DNA of 64,000 nt from Silvania confinis (GCF_025564085.1 NZ_JAMGZJ010000078.1:806001-870000); one strand, 5' to 3'; positions 19,508 through 27,456 are shown, counted from the stretch's first letter. The notes: generated from the sequence alone by a model not told the origin. Made by a program: numbers and translations.

Positions 19508-20141
19508 GGTCGGCTCCTTCGATACGCTTAAACTCAATCACCCAGACCCACGGATTAGAATCGAAACTCCCGGCACCATTGGCCTTATCCCACCACGCTT
19601 TAAAACCGTGCATCTCTGGGCATATGCCCACCGGGACGCCAGCGATCGCATAATGCTCTGCATGGTTAAAGGCGCGCCCCGCAACGGAATCGCAGTCCTC
19701 GAGCATGTCGCCAAGGTTATCCAGGAGGGCCGATTCATCAGCCGCCTGAAGGCGCTCGACGCGAACCGCTGTTACCTCGAGGGTTATGCGGCTTGCGGCG
19801 CGTGGCATTACTGCGCCGGATTGTGGCCGCGTCCAGTCACCCCATGCTGGCTCACCATCCGCCCAATACCAGAAATCCGGGACTTCATGCGGCACCGCCG
19901 GGTCGAAAAAGTTAAATGAGTCGAGACGTGAAAACGGTTCTCTGACGAAAAGATGATCGCCAACAGCTCCGAACGGGCACAGATACACTCGTTCACTGGT
20001 ATCAACCCATGGCCCATCAGTTACTTTCGCCAGGCCATCTTCGTCAGGCTGCACCTTCATCACCCGCCGAACCTGCGTCATGCTTCGATCAAGCAGGGCG
20101 CGCACCTGGTATTCGTTGAAAATCATTCCACGCTCTTTCAT
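19494..20141 (-). CDS. Phage ASCH-like/'morphogenetic' early protein
   Basis: A 215-residue protein with MKERGMIFNEYQVRALLDRSMTQVRRVMK at the start and PWVWVIEFKRIE at the end, the layout of a widespread prophage family often labelled morphogenetic or Eae-like and related to ASCH RNA-binding-like folds. GDHLFVREPF and SRITLEVTAVRVERLQ are typical internal blocks. A role in nucleic-acid binding is inference only. Its ATGA start overlaps the upstream stop, placing it in the leftward early operon. Confidence 0.65.
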   Translation of the reverse strand: MKERGMIFNEYQVRALLDRSMTQVRRVMKVQPDEDGLAKVTDGPWVDTSERVYLCPFGAVGDHLFVREPFSRLDSFNFFDPAVPHEVPDFWYWADGEPAWGDWTRPQSGAVMPRAASRITLEVTAVRVERLQAADESALLDNLGDMLEDCDSVAGRAFNHAEHYAIAGVPVGICPEMHGFKAWWDKANGAGSFDSNPWVWVIEFKRIEGADHETD

Positions 20142-20620
20142 GCTGCACCGCCTTTGCGACGTATAGCCATCCTGGCCCTGTTTTTAACCAATCTTGCTTT
20201 GCGTTGTGTGGGTGTTTCACGTTCGCGGGCGCGGGTGTTTGATTCACGATTCCTGCGCCGGCGAGAAGCGATGGAGTCTTCTTCATCTTTGGTATGCAGT
20301 TGTGGCCCGACATCTGATACCTGAGATATGGCTGCGTGGCAGGCGTTCAGTCGTTGTAATTCTTCGCGGATTACATCAATGCAATCTCTTGAGTCCATTA
20401 AGTAATCTTCGCCGTGAAGCCGATCCTGCTCTTTTTCTATGGCCGCGATAAAGGCGTTAGCGATATGCTCTGGTTCAGATTGAGGGGCCGTCAGCGCTGC
20501 CAGCGCGATTCCAAATATCACCTTTTCTTTGTCGGCTATCTCGACGCCCGGAAACCGTTCAGCGTGCTCGATACATCCCTTCACGTACTCAACCAACTGC
20601 TCTTTGGTGAAATCAGTCAT
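20138..20620 (-). CDS. Prophage early protein of unknown function
   Basis: A 160-residue protein starting MTDFTKEQLVEYVKGCIEHA. The first half is acidic/helical (EEL and EKEQD segments); the last 50 residues are strongly basic (RRRRNRESNTRARE, QRKARLVKNRARMAIRRKG), suggesting nucleic-acid contact. N-terminal residues resemble the ead/Ea22-like family of lambdoid left-arm genes, but this is not firm. The start at 20620 overlaps the upstream stop by 8 bp; an in-frame start at 20680 would overlap much more. Confidence 0.5.
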   Translation of the reverse strand: MTDFTKEQLVEYVKGCIEHAERFPGVEIADKEKVIFGIALAALTAPQSEPEHIANAFIAAIEKEQDRLHGEDYLMDSRDCIDVIREELQRLNACHAAISQVSDVGPQLHTKDEEDSIASRRRRNRESNTRARERETPTQRKARLVKNRARMAIRRKGGAA

Positions 20621-20969
20621 TCCAGGCCTCCAGCTCGTTCTGAATCTCTTCATCGATCTCGTCGTTGCTGGCCTCTTCATTGAGGTAGCTCAGCGCTTCC
20701 TTCCGGTACTGCTCACGACGCTTACTGTCATACCAGACCGAAAACTCCGGAGACCAACCACTGTCATTACCGTTTTCAGTAAAGAAATCATGCATTGCGT
20801 TGTTGTAGGCCAGATTTTCCACCATGCAGTCGGCCGTTATCAGGGCGCACTCACGGATGTATCCGCGCAGATGGTGCTTACGCCAACAAAGACTGAATTT
20901 CGAATCGCAACGGCCCTTGAACTCAACTTGCCAGCGGCGGATGCAGCGTGCTTTTAATGATTTACTCAT
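20613..20969 (-). CDS. Prophage early protein of unknown function
   Basis: A 118-residue protein I do not recognise. It is basic at the N-terminus (MSKSLKARCIRRWQVEFKGR) and very acidic at the C-terminus (NEEASNDEIDEEIQNELEAW). It has no signal peptide or membrane segment. It sits between recT and the 160-residue gene in the leftward early operon, a position usually holding small accessory or host-takeover genes. Confidence 0.5.
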   Translation of the reverse strand: MSKSLKARCIRRWQVEFKGRCDSKFSLCWRKHHLRGYIRECALITADCMVENLAYNNAMHDFFTENGNDSGWSPEFSVWYDSKRREQYRKEALSYLNEEASNDEIDEEIQNELEAWND

Positions 20970-21003
20970 TTCGTTACCGGGAGGGCGAACCCTCCCGCCT
21001 CCC

Positions 21004-21972
21004 TTAGGCCACGTATTCCGGTTTCATATCTGCCAGGGTGATGCTGAACTTATCGTGCAGCTCGTCGCCCATATGTCGTTTCGCTGCCGCTAGCACGCGT
21101 TCAGCTTCCGCGAACTGCTCAGCTGCGCCCGGTTCGCCAGGCTGTGGCAGAGAGTTGATTGCCGCCTCGACCGCATTGCGGTGTTTCACGAGGTGATAAC
21201 GGCGCGTCGCCTTGTTCTTCAGCTCGGTGAAAAGGGTGGTTCCGAGAGCAGCCTTTGCCTCATTGATTTCATTACCGACGATGGTGGCGGTTTCCAGCGT
21301 CTCAGCGGCATCAATGCGATCCCGGAAATCATCGGCCAGGCCATCGATATTGGCGGCCGATTCCTGTGCGCTATGGGTGGTTGTTACGTTGTCACCAGAG
21401 ATATCGGCCAGGCTTACGCGCTGTGGCGCCGGGTTGATCTCCTTCTCGGTGCGTGGTTCAACTTCATCCGGGCTGTAAACGCCGAGAATGACCTCAGGGC
21501 AATAGAGGCGCGCCCAGTACTTCACCGCGAGATAGGCGATCTGCTGCTTGGGTGCCGTTTTCCACAGTGGGGAGTTACGGGTGGTGATATCAGCCAGGTA
21601 GATGTCCTCACCCCAGGTAATATCGGTTTCGCCGCGAAGCACCGCGCCAACGCGGATAAACAGGCCCAGCTCATTGCGATCGCCTTTTGCTCCGGCAATC
21701 CTTTCCCAGTCACCGCCGTATTCGTAATGGAAGCGGCCGACGATGGCGCTGGAGCTGGAAATCACGGCATTCACCAGCTGTGCTTCGTAGCCCAGCACAC
21801 CGTTGACCAGATGCGTTTTCTGCGCGACGGCGTAAGGGTTCATGCCCCACTGCATAGCCTGCATGACGATCGCCATGCAATCGGCTGGTTTCCCCATCAG
21901 ATGCTTGGGAACAGTGACGGCAGATTGGGCCATCAGCTCAGCGAAGGAACTCAGCTGCCCATAGCGCAACAA
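21004..21972 (-). CDS. recT: RecT-type ssDNA-annealing protein, 5'-truncated
   Basis: About 322 residues of a RecT-family single-strand annealing protein. FAELMAQSAVTVPKHLMGKP, QAMQWGMNPYAVAQKTHLVN and LVNAVISSSSAIVGRFHYEY are the conserved core, and SPLWKTAPKQQIAYLAVKYW the second block. The frame is open only to a TTG at 21972, and upstream reaches a stop after 7 more codons; the expected first 15-25 residues and a good ribosome site are missing. The opposite strand from 21969 reads a decapitated Cro-like gene, so a deletion has joined the two 5' ends. No partner exonuclease is present. Confidence 0.8.
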   Translation of the reverse strand: MLRYGQLSSFAELMAQSAVTVPKHLMGKPADCMAIVMQAMQWGMNPYAVAQKTHLVNGVLGYEAQLVNAVISSSSAIVGRFHYEYGGDWERIAGAKGDRNELGLFIRVGAVLRGETDITWGEDIYLADITTRNSPLWKTAPKQQIAYLAVKYWARLYCPEVILGVYSPDEVEPRTEKEINPAPQRVSLADISGDNVTTTHSAQESAANIDGLADDFRDRIDAAETLETATIVGNEINEAKAALGTTLFTELKNKATRRYHLVKHRNAVEAAINSLPQPGEPGAAEQFAEAERVLAAAKRHMGDELHDKFSITLADMKPEYVA

Positions 21973-22145
21973 AACTGGCGGAACTTTTATCTACCAGTGC
22001 AATGAATGTGAGTCACTGGAGAAATCGTAACGGTGGACAAGTGCCACAGGGCCGAGTTCTTCCGATTTTTAATGCTACCGGCGTAACTCCCCACGAACTG
22101 CGCCCCGATCTCTACCCAAACCCGACTGACGGGTTACCGAAGTAA
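21969..22145 (+). pseudogene. Cro-like repressor remnant, N-terminus deleted
   Basis: Not long enough for a usual ORF list. From 21969 the frame reads TKLAELLSTSAMNVSHWRNR then VLPIFNATGVTPHELRPDLY and ends PNPTDGLPK-stop. This is the C-terminal two-thirds of a Cro/YdaS-type helix-turn-helix protein: LLSTSAMNVSHWRNR is the recognition helix and HELRPDLYP the conserved tail. The first 15-20 residues have been replaced by recT sequence. A 47-residue frame from ATG 22002 exists but would lack the first helix of the HTH. Confidence 0.7.
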
Positions 22146-22156
22146 GGAATGTAACT

Positions 22157-22408
22157 ATGCAATCACTTACGTATCAACAGAGTAACGGGTTCAATCCGGC
22201 AGCGCTGATAAATCGCGCTCAACCAAAACTAGGTGTCAGCTGTTGCTCCCTTCGTGATGCCGTTCGGGCATGGTCAGCAGTAGCCGGGCAGGACGTTGTA
22301 TCGGCCCTGATCGTTGAAGAGTGGCGCCGGGATGGTGGCGAGGGTATCGACTTTCCTGCAGATCACAGCCGTGCCCGGCAGAAGCTGTTCCGCTTCCTGG
22401 ATAGCTAA
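22157..22408 (+). CDS. CII-like (YdaT-type) phage regulator, C-terminally truncated
   Basis: An 83-residue product starting 11 bp after the Cro-like stop, the classical cro-cII order. MQSLTYQQSNGFNPAALINR, CSLRDAVRAWSAVAGQDVVS and HSRARQKLFRFLD look like the N-terminal half of CII-like/YdaT regulators of lambdoid prophages, which are usually about twice as long. The frame stops immediately at LDS, where sequence of the replication gene begins in another frame. It therefore looks cut by a deletion and is likely inactive. Confidence 0.55.
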   Translation: MQSLTYQQSNGFNPAALINRAQPKLGVSCCSLRDAVRAWSAVAGQDVVSALIVEEWRRDGGEGIDFPADHSRARQKLFRFLDS

Positions 22409-22412
22409 CAGC

Positions 22413-23108
22413 CTCATTGCCGACAAAACGACGCTGAAGGTAAAGCACGTTTCCGAAGCAGTGCTGAGCCTTGCCTATCGGAACATCATCATCCTGCGCC
22501 GCATCGGGCAAACCAGATACATAGGGATAAATACCCACCTGGATAAGTGGGCTTACACCAAGCCGAATTGTGCACGGTGCCCGGCGGCATTCCCGGCTGC
22601 TGAAGTTGTCACATGGGTTATTACCATCCCTGAATTCGGGGATAGTGTTTTCCCCCCTCCAACCATCCCTGAAAACGGGGATAACCATCCCCAAAAACAG
22701 GGAAAGGGATCCCTGAAAACAGGGAACACCAAAGACATTCTTCCAAAGACAAATATAAATACAGATCTAACCCCCTCTAACCCCCCAGGGGGGAAGGTGA
22801 AGTTTGACCCGCTTAGCATCCCGGTTCCTGAATGGCTGGATGCGACGTCCTGGGGTGAGTGGGTTGCTTATCGCCAGCAGTCTGGCAAAGCGATTAAAAC
22901 CGAGCTGACCGTCACCAAGGCTTTCAGCCTGCTGAAGCAGTGTCTGGACGAGGGACACGATCCGGTGGCTGTGATTAACGCCAGCATTGCCAACGGCTAT
23001 CAGGGCCTGTTCAAACCAAAATTCGGCCTCAGCGGCCGCAAGGCGGGTCGGGATGTAAATCAAATTTCCCAGCCAGGTAAAACCATTCCATCAGGCTTTA
23101 GGGGGTAG
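22413..23108 (+). pseudogene. O-like phage replication initiator, N-terminus deleted
   Basis: From 22413 the frame reads LIADKTTLKVKHVSEAVLSL then AYRNIIILRRIGQTRYIGIN, the end of the winged-helix DNA-binding domain of lambda O/YdaU-like initiators. A Pro/Asn-rich linker over the iterons follows, then a C-terminal domain (PEWLDATSWGEWVAYRQQ, KAFSLLKQCLDEGHDPVAVI, YQGLFKPK) that recruits the helicase loader. The open frame formally extends back to an ATG at 22314, but those 33 residues are out-of-frame cII-like sequence. The first 60-70 residues expected for the family are missing. Confidence 0.7.
22626..22770 (+). repeat. Lambda-type iteron replication origin inside the O-like gene
   Basis: Four 18-bp imperfect palindromes: ATCCCTGAATTCGGGGAT (22626-22643), ATCCCTGAAAACGGGGAT (22665-22682), ATCCCCAAAAACAGGGAA (22687-22704) and ATCCCTGAAAACAGGGAA (22709-22726). 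The last three repeat every 22 bp and the first is 39 bp upstream. An A/T-rich tract (about 22737-22770) follows. This is the arrangement of lambda ori: four initiator-binding iterons within the initiator gene next to an unwinding region. Confidence 0.75.
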
Positions 23109-23110
23109 CG

Positions 23111-23995
23111 ATGAAAAACGTAACCGGAACTGGTGGTGCGCTTGAGCGCCTCAGGAAGTTCATCCCGGCCAGTGTGCAGCCGAAGTTTAACAGCGTCGAA
23201 GAGTGGCTGGTCTGGCAAGAATCCGAAGGTCGTAAGCGCTCGGAGGAAATCGACAAGGAAAATCAGCGCGCCCGTTCAGAGAAGATCTTCGGTCGTGCTG
23301 GCATTCAAGCACTTCACCGCAGCTGTTCGTTCTCAAACTACGAAGTAACAGGCCCTGAGCAGCGTCAGGCGTACAGCATGGCGAAGAGCTACGCGCAGAA
23401 TTTTGGCGGCGGCGGATTCGCCAGCTTCGTCTTCAGCGGCGCGCCGGGCACCGGGAAGAACCATCTGGCGGCTGCCATCGGCAACCACCTGCTGGTTGCT
23501 GGCCATTCCGTTCTGGTGGTGACCATCCCTGACCTGATGCTGCGTGTCCGCGAGTGCTACGACGGTGGCCAATCTGAATCATCGCTGCTGAACGACCTGT
23601 GCAACGTCGATCTGCTGGTGCTGGACGAAGTGGGGATTCAGCGCGGTTCCAGCGGCGAGAAGGTGATTATCAACCAGGTGATCGACCGCCGTCTCTCTTC
23701 CATGAAGCCAGTTGGCATCCTGAGCAACCTGAATTACGAAGAGCTGGTTGCTACTCTCGGCGCGCGCGTAATCGACCGGCTGCGCATGGACTCTGGCGTG
23801 TGGGTCAACTTCGACTGGGCGAGCTACCGCGGCAAAGTGTCGCACCTGCGAGCTGTGGGCGGCAAGGGGGGGCAGATGGCCAGTAACAACTTTTGGACAA
23901 TCATTCGCACCATCCAGCACGGCGGTGAGATCACCCCGCGGCAGGTTTGCCGGTTGCTGGGCTGTGACAGCAAAAAAGTCTATAGGCTGCTGTAG
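23111..23995 (+). CDS. DnaC-like helicase loader ATPase with C-terminal fusion
   Basis: A 294-residue AAA+ ATPase of the DnaC/YdaV family. Walker A GAPGTGKNHLAAA (about residues 114-126), Walker B LLVLDEVG (about 174-181), sensor segment GILSNLNYEEL and the Arg-finger region GARVIDRLRM are all present; it would load DnaB at the phage origin. The family normally ends near WASYRGKVSHLR. Here the frame continues through a G-run (around 23868-23874) into MASNNFWTIIRTIQHGGEIT and a further 19 residues of HTH-like sequence that appear to be the start of the next gene. The fused reading then stops where AT-rich DNA begins. Confidence 0.85.
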   Translation: MKNVTGTGGALERLRKFIPASVQPKFNSVEEWLVWQESEGRKRSEEIDKENQRARSEKIFGRAGIQALHRSCSFSNYEVTGPEQRQAYSMAKSYAQNFGGGGFASFVFSGAPGTGKNHLAAAIGNHLLVAGHSVLVVTIPDLMLRVRECYDGGQSESSLLNDLCNVDLLVLDEVGIQRGSSGEKVIINQVIDRRLSSMKPVGILSNLNYEELVATLGARVIDRLRMDSGVWVNFDWASYRGKVSHLRAVGGKGGQMASNNFWTIIRTIQHGGEITPRQVCRLLGCDSKKVYRLL

Positions 23996-24275
23996 CATTT
24001 GGTTCGAGAAGAAGAAAAAAGGCTCCTTCGGTTTTTGTTTAAATGTTGAAAACAGAAGCTACAGAGAGAAGTATGATTTTTAGACTGGAAATGCTCGACA
24101 AGATGCATATATGAGTTTGACTGGATGCTTACCAATCAGGTTCGTCAACAGAAAGGAGCATGCGAAAAGAGATTTGTATATACTACATTGCACATTAATG
24201 ATAAATTTTAGCTGTTTAAAAACGTTTTATCGGTTTTATGATTTTCCAAAAACATAATTTTAAGGGAACGAAAGT

Positions 24276-25487
24276 ATGTATACGCCATTAATTAAAAGTT
24301 TTAGCATGTTCAATGCTTGGGGCGATAATAGGTTAACTCAAATAGACTTTAGGAAAAGTGTGACTTTTCTTACCGGGTTCAATGGTACGGGCAAAACGAC
24401 TTTATTAGAGTTGTTAAATTTTTCTTTAGCTGAGCCGATGGCTATTTCTCCAGATTATAAGAATTGGTGTACAAAAGTATTACTTAAGCAGAATATTGCG
24501 CTTTTTGCATTTGACTTGGGGAGTTCAGATGATAAAAAACATAATAAAATTAATTCTAGCTTGCGTAAAGTACAACACAAACCTGAGCTTGAGCATTTAA
24601 AGTTGATGGATTTTTATAATGCAGTGTTAAAAGGGGTTCAGGGCTATAAAAAAAATAAAAATAATGTGACATCGATGGTAAGTAATAATTCAGCTTCAGA
24701 AAATGATTCCACCGAAGCTGCAAGGGTTATTTTCGCTAGAAGTGACAATCCTCATGGAAAAAAAGAAGTTAATGAGTTGGTGTCGCCAATTTATTACCGT
24801 GAAGAAGTGTTCATGGATGCTGATAGACCTTATACCAAAAATGCAGAAAGTCAAAAAACAAATATTTATGACAAGAGTATATTGTTGGATTTCACTTTAA
24901 AAGAATTACTTGTCGACTTCCTTTCTAAAGAAAAAGAATTAGCATCCAATGTTGCATTGGAAAAAAATGATAACACCATGCTCTTCAATGAAATTAATTC
25001 TCTTCTATCTGGCGATGGTATAGATAAGGATGTGGCTTTCAAATTAAAACAAAACTTTTCCTCACTGGTAAAAAAAGAAGTTAATTATAAGTTTGAGTTC
25101 AAGGAAGATGTGATAAAAAAGTTTGAAAATATAGTGGAGGAATTTTTCAAGTGTACTGAAAAAAAAGTATGCAGAGATTCTAGGGGATTATTGGCATTAA
25201 GAGATAGCAAGGGGAATGTCGTAGAATCATCTAATTTGTCTCGAGGTGAAAAAAATATCCTTATTCTACTCGTTTTAGCATTTCTTTCTCATGATGAAAA
25301 AAAGGTTTTTATTTTAGATGAGCCCGATCTAACTCTCCATATGGAATGGCAAAAGAAAATTATAGTGAGATTGCTGGAGTTGGCACCTAAATCTCAATTT
25401 ATAATTGCAACCCACTCGCCTGCCTTATTCATGAATGATGTTGATTTTGATGTTATCAATATAATGGATGTTACAAATTATGAGTAA
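24276..25487 (+). CDS. PARIS-like ABC ATPase (AriA-type) defence protein
   Basis: A 403-residue ABC-type ATPase. Walker A GFNGTGKTT (34-42), signature LSRGEKNILI (321-330), Walker B VFILDEPDLTLH with Asp348-Glu349, and the H-loop ATHSP (His380) are all intact; the middle is a divergent insertion rich in Lys, Asn and Asp. The next gene overlaps it by 8 bp and encodes a DUF4435 protein. An AAA ATPase paired with DUF4435 is the layout of PARIS (AriA-AriB), an abortive system triggered by phage anti-restriction proteins. The assignment is by architecture; other OLD-like ATPases share these motifs. The gene is strikingly AT-rich compared with the flanking phage genes. Confidence 0.68.
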   Translation: MYTPLIKSFSMFNAWGDNRLTQIDFRKSVTFLTGFNGTGKTTLLELLNFSLAEPMAISPDYKNWCTKVLLKQNIALFAFDLGSSDDKKHNKINSSLRKVQHKPELEHLKLMDFYNAVLKGVQGYKKNKNNVTSMVSNNSASENDSTEAARVIFARSDNPHGKKEVNELVSPIYYREEVFMDADRPYTKNAESQKTNIYDKSILLDFTLKELLVDFLSKEKELASNVALEKNDNTMLFNEINSLLSGDGIDKDVAFKLKQNFSSLVKKEVNYKFEFKEDVIKKFENIVEEFFKCTEKKVCRDSRGLLALRDSKGNVVESSNLSRGEKNILILLVLAFLSHDEKKVFILDEPDLTLHMEWQKKIIVRLLELAPKSQFIIATHSPALFMNDVDFDVINIMDVTNYE

Positions 25488-26505
25488 TGGTAACGTAACT
25501 CTCACAAGCGAATACTTGGATGCTTCAAATCGTCTTTATCCTTTAACGAATAAAAGGAATATCCAGGTATTTGTAGAGGGCGACCCTGATGTGCGTTTCT
25601 GGGCTCCTTTGTTTAATAGATACAATGATAAATATAATATTAATATTAGTAGGGCTTTTGAAGTTCCTGCTACTGATGGCAAAGCCGCTAATGGATGCTC
25701 ACGAATAGCCAATTTAATTAACACAGGGCAATTAACACTAGGTAAAAACTTGATAGTCTGCTTAGATAGCGACTATCGTTTCATCTTAAATGATTATAAA
25801 GATGGTTATGAATTTGTTCCTAACAACAAATATGTTCTTGAAACAGGGGTCTGTGCTAAGGAAAATGTGATATCAGCACCTGAAGGTTTGAAAGAAATAG
25901 TGCAAAAATCAGTTAGTCTAACAACGTGGTTTCCTAACCTCGATTTTAGATTATTATTTAAGTCTCTTTCTCGTTCTTTATTTATTTTGCAGTCACTACA
26001 GCTTTATTACATTAGAAATGACATTGGTAAAGTCAAGGCGGTAAACCAGAAATTGATTTCAGAGTTGACTTTATTGCAAGATAAAATCCAAGAGCTAAAT
26101 TATACTGAATATGAATATAAACACTTCAATAAAATACTAAGGAAAATGAAAAAAGAAAGTTTAATATTCTTCAAATCCAATCTTGAAAAGTCTGAACGTA
26201 AGAATTTTAGTAGGTTTTTGATGGAGATACACTCTAGGATGGAAGGGTATGATAATGCAATATATTTCGTCAGAGGGCATGATTTTAATGATTTTGTATT
26301 AAAAGAACTTATTGGTCGCGGCAGTTATCTTTTGCTGGAACAAGAGAAGCAAAGACGGATTGCAATGAAAGATAAAGAGGGCGTAGCTCAGTTATATAAA
26401 GAGGCAATAAGTGCAATGAGTCTCGTTCAATGTCGAGAAGACTATTCTTTTTGTAGGCACTTTAAAAATGCCTTAGTAAAAGTAGATGCTATTCTTGCTG
26501 CATAA
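25480..26505 (+). CDS. PARIS-like DUF4435/Toprim effector (AriB-type)
   Basis: A 341-residue protein starting MSNGNVTLTSEYLDASNRLY. The Toprim-like core is visible: VFVEGDPDVRFW with the invariant Glu33, and LIVCLDSDYRF with Asp96 and Asp98 as the D-x-D metal ligands. KYVLETGVCAKENV matches the following DUF4435 block. The C-terminal two-thirds is helical and Lys-rich. In PARIS the released AriB cleaves host tRNA-Lys. Start chosen at 25480, where ATGAGTAA overlaps the ATPase stop; an ATG at 25468 is possible. A strong terminator follows 42 bp after the stop. Confidence 0.68.
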   Translation: MSNGNVTLTSEYLDASNRLYPLTNKRNIQVFVEGDPDVRFWAPLFNRYNDKYNINISRAFEVPATDGKAANGCSRIANLINTGQLTLGKNLIVCLDSDYRFILNDYKDGYEFVPNNKYVLETGVCAKENVISAPEGLKEIVQKSVSLTTWFPNLDFRLLFKSLSRSLFILQSLQLYYIRNDIGKVKAVNQKLISELTLLQDKIQELNYTEYEYKHFNKILRKMKKESLIFFKSNLEKSERKNFSRFLMEIHSRMEGYDNAIYFVRGHDFNDFVLKELIGRGSYLLLEQEKQRRIAMKDKEGVAQLYKEAISAMSLVQCREDYSFCRHFKNALVKVDAILAA

Positions 26506-26547
26506 TGCGGTTTTGTGAATTTAAATGTTTCTAATTAATTGTATGTT

Positions 26548-26583
26548 ATGCTCAACTACCATTGTGTAGAGTTGAGCATTTTT
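26548..26583 (+). terminator. Terminator of the PARIS-like operon
   Basis: A perfect 10-bp stem ATGCTCAACT / AGTTGAGCAT with a 12-base loop, then TTTTT. It isolates the two-gene module from downstream phage genes, so the module is an autonomous cargo unit. Confidence 0.85.
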
Positions 26584-26921
26584 ACACTTTACCTGAATGA
26601 TATGTAATTATTGATGAGGTCCTTACCACTCCTTCGATATCTTTAATTCGTGCCGGTGTAAATACATATTATCAATGCTATGGCCGATAATCTCCCTCAT
26701 CAATAAAATACTTATAAGTTTCTTGTGAGCCTTTCGATGATCTCAATTATCTTGTTTAGGGATGATGTTAATTAATGCCAAACATCCTAAATAAATAATG
26801 CATTGATGCTAAGGTGTCCGAATTTAAGCATTTTAAATGAAAGTCATAAAGGTAAATATATATATTTCTCTTTAAGCATTTCTATGATTCCCTTAACAAG
26901 GAGGTGCGTTATAATATAAAG

Positions 26922-27007
26922 ATGCTTTAAGGGGGCTTATTCGCGGAAATAACAACAAAGTGCTTGCGTCCTGATGTGGAAAACTGAACCATTTGATTGG
27001 TTTTTTT
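26922..27007 (+). ncRNA. Possible small RNA in the AT-rich gap
   Basis: The stretch 26584-27281 has no convincing protein gene. Within it, a perfect TATAAT (26910-26915) lies about 70 bp before a short hairpin AACCA / TGGTT (26987-27002) followed by a T-run. A transcript of about 85 nt could be made. The -35 region is poor and the stem is only 5 bp, so this is a weak prediction. Two direct copies of TTTAAGCATTT (26823-26833 and 26871-26881) lie just upstream. Confidence 0.2.
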
Positions 27008-27281
27008 AATCACTTAGTCTGTATGTGCAGTATTCTTACAGTTTACAAAATTTAAGTCCTGTGTCAAAAATACAAAATTTTACTGGCAGAATTCTAAGTG
27101 ATATTCATTATAGGCTTTCAGGATGCTCAACTCGTAAAAATAACCGTGGCTGGTTATAAATCATGTATGTCATAACTGTTAACTGCATTTATGCAAAAAG
27201 TAAAAATCTCATTTAAATCATATTCTTATGATGGTTTTTGTAAGATTTTTCTCAGGTGCAAACTAAAGATAAATGAATGAT

Positions 27282-27301
27282 TACTGTTTATATATACAGT
27301 A
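27282..27301. promoter_or_regulatory. Near-perfect LexA (SOS) box
   Basis: TACTGTTTATATATACAGTA, a 20-bp palindrome with the CTGT-N8-ACAG core and AT-rich centre; one base from the ideal consensus. In related prophages a dinI-like gene commonly lies at this place between replication and nin genes. None is seen here; the next gene starts 155 bp downstream, so the box may now control the 27457 gene and what follows. Confidence 0.75.
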
Positions 27302-27456
27302 TTCTGTTGTATGGTTTAGACATTACAGTTATAAATAGATTTTTCTTCCGGCGAACCTATTAGGAAATTTGCACCATTTGTTTTTTGGATCTGTAGAGTG
27401 AGGATTTCTCCCTGCCGGGAGAGGGTGTTTGTGGATAGCAAAGTGAGGAGGTTGAT

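Noticed and set aside
24000..24030. A/T-flanked GGCTCCTTCGG as a terminator after dnaC
   Set aside because: The arms do not pair well; no stable stem could be drawn.
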